Assembly: GCF_030811475.1 (NCBI RefSeq) | Contig: NZ_JAUSQV010000001.1 | Coordinates: 1,116,001 to 1,180,000 of the forward strand | Length of the DNA stretch: 64,000 nucleotides | Source: Nakamurella flavida | Lineage (GTDB): Bacteria > Actinomycetota > Actinomycetes > Mycobacteriales > Nakamurellaceae | Reading direction: 5' to 3' | Shown: positions 61,345 to 64,000 of the stretch, piece after piece | Layout: each line of letters opens with the position of its first letter | Position numbering within the stretch: the stretch's first letter is position 1 | The notes under the pieces: generated by a model | Database searches by the model: none | The model's input: the letters and a program-made list of their open reading frames with translations, nothing else | What the model was told of the DNA's origin: nothing | Program-made: the position numbers and the translations under genes

Positions 61345-62169
61345 TCAGCCGGTGGCGACCGGACGCCCGGCGGCACACCACTGCGACCAGGACCCGGGGT
61401 ACAGCGCGAGCTGCACACCGGCGACCGCCGCGGCCAGCACCAGATGGCAGGCGGTGACCCCGGAACCGCAGGACGCGCCCGCCGGGGTGGAGCCGTCGAC
61501 CCCGGCGGCCGCGAACGCCGCGCGCAGCTCCGCGGCGGGTCGCATCGTGCCGTCCGGGCCGATCAGCGACGCGTACGGCAGGTTCACCGCACCCGGGATG
61601 TGCCCGGCGGCGGGGTCGATCGGCTCGACCTCCCCGCGGTACCGGGCGGCGGCGCGGGCGTCGAGCAGCATTCCCGTCGCCGCAAGGTCCGCCGCGCCGT
61701 CGATGTCGACGGTGGGCATCGACCCCGGCCGGACGGTGACCGACCCGGGCACCGCGGCCATCTCCTCGCCGCCGACCAGGCCCGCGGTCCAGGCCCCCAG
61801 TCCGCCGTCGAGCACCCGCACGTCGGTCAGACCGGACCAGCGCAGCAACCACCAGGCCCGGGCCGCCGGTGCGCCGTCGGCGCCGTCGTACACCACCACC
61901 GCACTGTCGTCGTCGATCCCGAGTCGTCGCCAGACCGCCTGCAGCGCAACCGGATCGGGCAGCGGGTGCCGACCGCCGGCCCCGGGTGCACCGGCCAGTT
62001 CGGCGTCCAGGTCGACGAACAGCGCACCGGGCAGGTGCCCGGCCCGGTGGGCGGCCGGGTCGGCGCCGGCGAGTGTCCACCGGACGTCGAGCAGGACCGG
62101 CGGGTGCCCGGACGCGAGGCGGTCGGCCAGCTCGGCCGCGGTGATCAGGGGCGAGGGTGCGGTCGTCAT
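61345..62169 (-). CDS. Two-domain rhodanese sulfurtransferase (SseA-like)
   Basis: A 274-residue enzyme that transfers sulfur from thiosulfate or mercaptopyruvate to cyanide or other acceptors. The N-terminal rhodanese domain (about 8-130) is inactive in this group. The C-terminal domain (about 150-270) has LLDARAAARYRGEVEPIDPAAGHIPGA and the catalytic loop CGSGVTAC near 245. The CGSGVTA loop matches mercaptopyruvate-type enzymes. ATG 62169 is the first start. Divergent from ideR. Confidence 0.93.
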   Translation of the reverse strand: MTTAPSPLITAAELADRLASGHPPVLLDVRWTLAGADPAAHRAGHLPGALFVDLDAELAGAPGAGGRHPLPDPVALQAVWRRLGIDDDSAVVVYDGADGAPAARAWWLLRWSGLTDVRVLDGGLGAWTAGLVGGEEMAAVPGSVTVRPGSMPTVDIDGAADLAATGMLLDARAAARYRGEVEPIDPAAGHIPGAVNLPYASLIGPDGTMRPAAELRAAFAAAGVDGSTPAGASCGSGVTACHLVLAAAVAGVQLALYPGSWSQWCAAGRPVATG

Positions 62170-62210
62170 CCCGGCAGTGTGCCCGGACCGGACGGAGCGT
62201 TGCCGCCGGG

Positions 62211-62216
62211 TAGGAT
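62211..62216 (+). promoter_or_regulatory. Candidate -10 box of ideR
   Basis: TAGGAT, with a 25-30 base leader before the GTG. No good -35 match 16-18 bases upstream. No IdeR-box palindrome is seen here. Confidence 0.35.
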
Positions 62217-62246
62217 CGACACCGGCGAGTAAGGGGATATTCCAGG

Positions 62247-62939
62247 GTGAACGATCTGATCGATACCACCGAGATGTACCTGCGCACGATCTTCGAGCTG
62301 GAGGAGGAGGGCATCGTCCCGCTCCGGGCCCGGATCGCGGAGCGGCTCAACCAGAGCGGCCCGACCGTCAGCCAGACGGTCGCCCGCATGCAGCGGGACG
62401 GGCTGCTCGTCGTATCCGACGACCGTCATCTCGAACTGACCGACGCCGGGCGGGAACGCGCCGTGTCGGTCATGCGCAAGCACCGGCTGGCCGAACGCCT
62501 GCTGCTCGACGTCATCGGGCTCGACTGGCAGGACGTGCACGTCGAGGCGTGCCGCTGGGAACACGTGATGAGCGAGCAGGTCGAGCAGAAGCTCGTGGCC
62601 CTGCTCGGCCACCCGCAGACCTCCCCGTACGGCAACCCCATCCCCGGACTGGACTCCCTCGGCGAGACGGCACCGTCGGTCCAGGAGACCCACCGGGACC
62701 TGATCAGCGCCGAGGCCGCCGCCGTGCGCGGGGGTCGGTTCGAGGTGCGCCGCATCATCGAGATCGTGCAGAACCAGCCGGGAGTGATGGACCGGCTGCA
62801 GCGGGCCGGGGTCGTCCCCGGCGCCGTGCTCCAGTTCGAGGTCCGCAACGACGCCCTGGTGGTGGTCGACGGGCCCATCTCCACCGAACTGCACCCGGAC
62901 GTCGCCCACGGCATCCACGTCCGCCCGGCGGCCGCCTGA
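62247..62939 (+). CDS. ideR: Iron-dependent repressor IdeR (DtxR family)
   Basis: A 230-residue Fe(II)-activated repressor of iron uptake genes. The N-terminal HTH is VPLRARIAERLNQSGPTVSQ, and the dimer/metal domain has MRKHRLAERLLLDVIGL (His79 and Glu83-type ligands) and EACRWEHVMSEQVEQKL (Cys102, Glu105, His106-type ligands). A C-terminal SH3-like domain starts after about 145. The match to mycobacterial IdeR is close throughout. GTG 62247 follows AAGGGG. A perfect hairpin follows. In mycobacteria it lies directly after sigB; here 11 kb separate them. Confidence 0.97.
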   Translation: MNDLIDTTEMYLRTIFELEEEGIVPLRARIAERLNQSGPTVSQTVARMQRDGLLVVSDDRHLELTDAGRERAVSVMRKHRLAERLLLDVIGLDWQDVHVEACRWEHVMSEQVEQKLVALLGHPQTSPYGNPIPGLDSLGETAPSVQETHRDLISAEAAAVRGGRFEVRRIIEIVQNQPGVMDRLQRAGVVPGAVLQFEVRNDALVVVDGPISTELHPDVAHGIHVRPAAA

Positions 62940-62954
62940 GCCGATGAGCACGCA

Positions 62955-62984
62955 GAGCCCGGGTCGGAACACCGACCCGGGCTC
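62955..62984. terminator. Bidirectional terminator between ideR and gluconokinase gene
   Basis: A perfect 13-bp stem (62955-62967 with 62972-62984) with a 4-base AACA loop between two convergent genes. Confidence 0.8.
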
Positions 62985-63010
62985 CGTGCTGTGGCGTCCT
63001 GAGCCGCGAC

Positions 63011-63619
63011 TCAGCTCTGCGGGGTCTGCACGGACGACGCACCGGGACGCGGGGCACCCAGCGCGGACGACCCGTAGGCCGGTTGCAGACGCAGCGCGTG
63101 GATGATCTCGGCCGCCTCCTCCGCGGGGGAACGACCCAGGTCCACGACCAGGGTCTGCTCGTCCTCCCCCGGCGGTTCCAGCGTGGCCAGCTGGGACTTC
63201 AGCAGGGCCGGGGGCATGAAGTGGCCGGTCCGGGTGGCCATCCGGCGGGTGATCACCTCGTCGTTGCCGGACAGGTGCACGAACCACACGTTCTCCCGGC
63301 GCATCCGGTCGCGGTAGATCCGCTTGAGCGCGGAGCAGGTGATGATGCCGGGCTGCCCGGCGTCGGTGTGCTCGCGGATCCAGCCGGCCACCACATCCAG
63401 CCAGGGCCAACGATCCTCGTCGGTGAGCGGTTCGCCCGCGGCCATCTTCGCCACGTTGCTCTCGGGGTGCATGTCGTCGCCCTCGGCGAAGTCCCAGCCC
63501 AGTTGACCGGCCAGGATCGCGGCCACGGTGGACTTCCCGGACCCGGACACCCCCATGATCACCAGCACCGGCTGCTGGGGTGGGACGGGCTTGCGAGCCT
63601 GCGGGGGGACCACGGCCAT
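63011..63619 (-). CDS. gntK: Gluconokinase
   Basis: A 202-residue P-loop kinase making 6-phosphogluconate for the pentose phosphate or Entner-Doudoroff pathway. Seen: Walker A GVSGSGKST at about 23-31, FAEGDDMHPESNVAKMAAG, and the CSALKRIYRDRMR and MATRTGHFMPPALLKSQLATLE segments of the GntK family. A 35-residue Ala/Pro/Ser tail follows the fold. ATG 63619 follows AAGGAG at five bases. Confidence 0.96.
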   Translation of the reverse strand: MAVVPPQARKPVPPQQPVLVIMGVSGSGKSTVAAILAGQLGWDFAEGDDMHPESNVAKMAAGEPLTDEDRWPWLDVVAGWIREHTDAGQPGIITCSALKRIYRDRMRRENVWFVHLSGNDEVITRRMATRTGHFMPPALLKSQLATLEPPGEDEQTLVVDLGRSPAEEAAEIIHALRLQPAYGSSALGAPRPGASSVQTPQS

Positions 63620-63766
63620 GGGGACTCCTTCGACGTCGATGGCAGGTGTCGCCGTTCCGCGGGCGGCGCGGCGACGGCCCCAGTGTGTCGGTCCGGGGCC
63701 ACCGCGCCAACCGGGACCGACCGGGAGACCGACCGGCCCCGGGAGCGGGGCCGGTCGATCACGCGA

Positions 63767-64000
63767 TCACGGGGTGGGCGAACCGCCGGTCACGCTGAGG
63801 GTGGCGCCGAGGACGTAGCTGGATTCCTGGCTGGCCAGGAACACGTAGGCCGGGGCCAGCTCGGCCGGCTGGCCGGGGCGGCCCAGCTCGGCCTGGGCAC
63901 CGAACTCCGGGACCGCGTCGGCGGGCTGGCCGCCGACGACCTGCAGCGGGGTCCACACCGGGCCGGGGGCGACCACGTTGACGCGGATGCCCTTCTTGGC
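63767..64000 (-). CDS. Short-chain dehydrogenase, C-terminal fragment at window edge
   Basis: The last 77 residues of an SDR whose start lies beyond the window. The frame reads through the right edge with [20 protein letters not shown], the family segment after the catalytic Lys, then [15 protein letters not shown] and [11 protein letters not shown]. The form GPVWTPL resembles general-stress-type SDRs (YghA/YdaD group). Confidence 0.9.
   Translation of the reverse strand, partial: AKKGIRVNVVAPGPVWTPLQVVGGQPADAVPEFGAQAELGRPGQPAELAPAYVFLASQESSYVLGATLSVTGGSPTP

Noticed and set aside
58979-62389. Very long open frames on the strand opposite known genes (here over 1100 codons; also 3445-5706 and 12756-14351)
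   Set aside because: Their products are Gly/His/Arg/Asp-rich without domains and mirror real genes; they arise from extreme GC content and lack of stop codons.
1-64000. tRNA, rRNA, insertion sequences, attachment sites or prophage
   Set aside because: No cloverleaf-like genes, transposase or integrase motifs, or flanking direct repeats were found on reading both strands.

Overview
The window is chromosomal DNA of a very GC-rich actinomycete. Codons end mostly in G or C, GTG starts are common, and genes are packed into operons with 1-4 base overlaps. Many families are actinobacterial hallmarks: IdeR, paired SigA/SigB, polyphosphate glucokinase, Cei, DUF4193, DUF3159, DUF3099 and DUF3039. Gene order from 10.9 to 21.9 kb (TRAM methyltransferase, APC transporter, ceoB, ceoC, DUF3159, OB-fold, DUF4193, cei, ppgK, sigA) follows, from memory, the Rv2689c-Rv2703 block of Mycobacterium tuberculosis. 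The dxs gene nearby and sigB and ideR later also echo that neighbourhood. A Nakamurella- or Frankia-like lineage is a guess. I see no rRNA, tRNA, CRISPR array, insertion sequence or prophage.

0-10 kb: the end of a thiolase and a full FadB-type enzyme (fatty-acid beta-oxidation), a short-chain dehydrogenase, a Tat-exported 5'-nucleotidase, and a dxs-response regulator-histidine kinase unit read leftward. 10-22 kb: a glycerophosphodiesterase, then the conserved block. It contains a KimA-like potassium importer divergent from the two TrkA-type RCK proteins CeoB/CeoC, and ends with ppgK and sigA.

22-30 kb: the most distinctive locus. A cobalamin riboswitch leads five tightly coupled genes. The first encodes a wall-anchored protein with a transcobalamin-like beta domain (DUF4430) and an alpha/alpha-barrel domain. 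The second encodes a membrane-anchored DUF4430 protein. The last three encode an ECF transporter: T component, fused double ATPase and S component. Together they look like a surface capture and import system for vitamin B12 or related corrinoids. A BlaI/M56 sensor pair converges on its end.

31-50 kb: a double-hotdog thioesterase, a VOC protein, a LacI-controlled sugar kinase/class II aldolase operon with visible operators, glycogen phosphorylase, small zinc-ribbon proteins, a DEAD/DEAH helicase, a YihY/BrkB membrane protein, a PsuG/PfkB (PsuK-like) pseudouridine-salvage operon, DUF3099, an HhH-GPD repair protein, a methyltransferase and Dtd. 50-64 kb: sigB behind an ECF-sigma-type promoter, an AcuC deacetylase/GNAT-acyl-CoA-synthetase (Pat-like) operon, regulators with an SDR, a secreted-type hydrolase and an amino-acid permease, a rhodanese, ideR, gluconokinase and the end of another SDR. 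Many gene ends carry long perfect hairpins that probably act as terminators.
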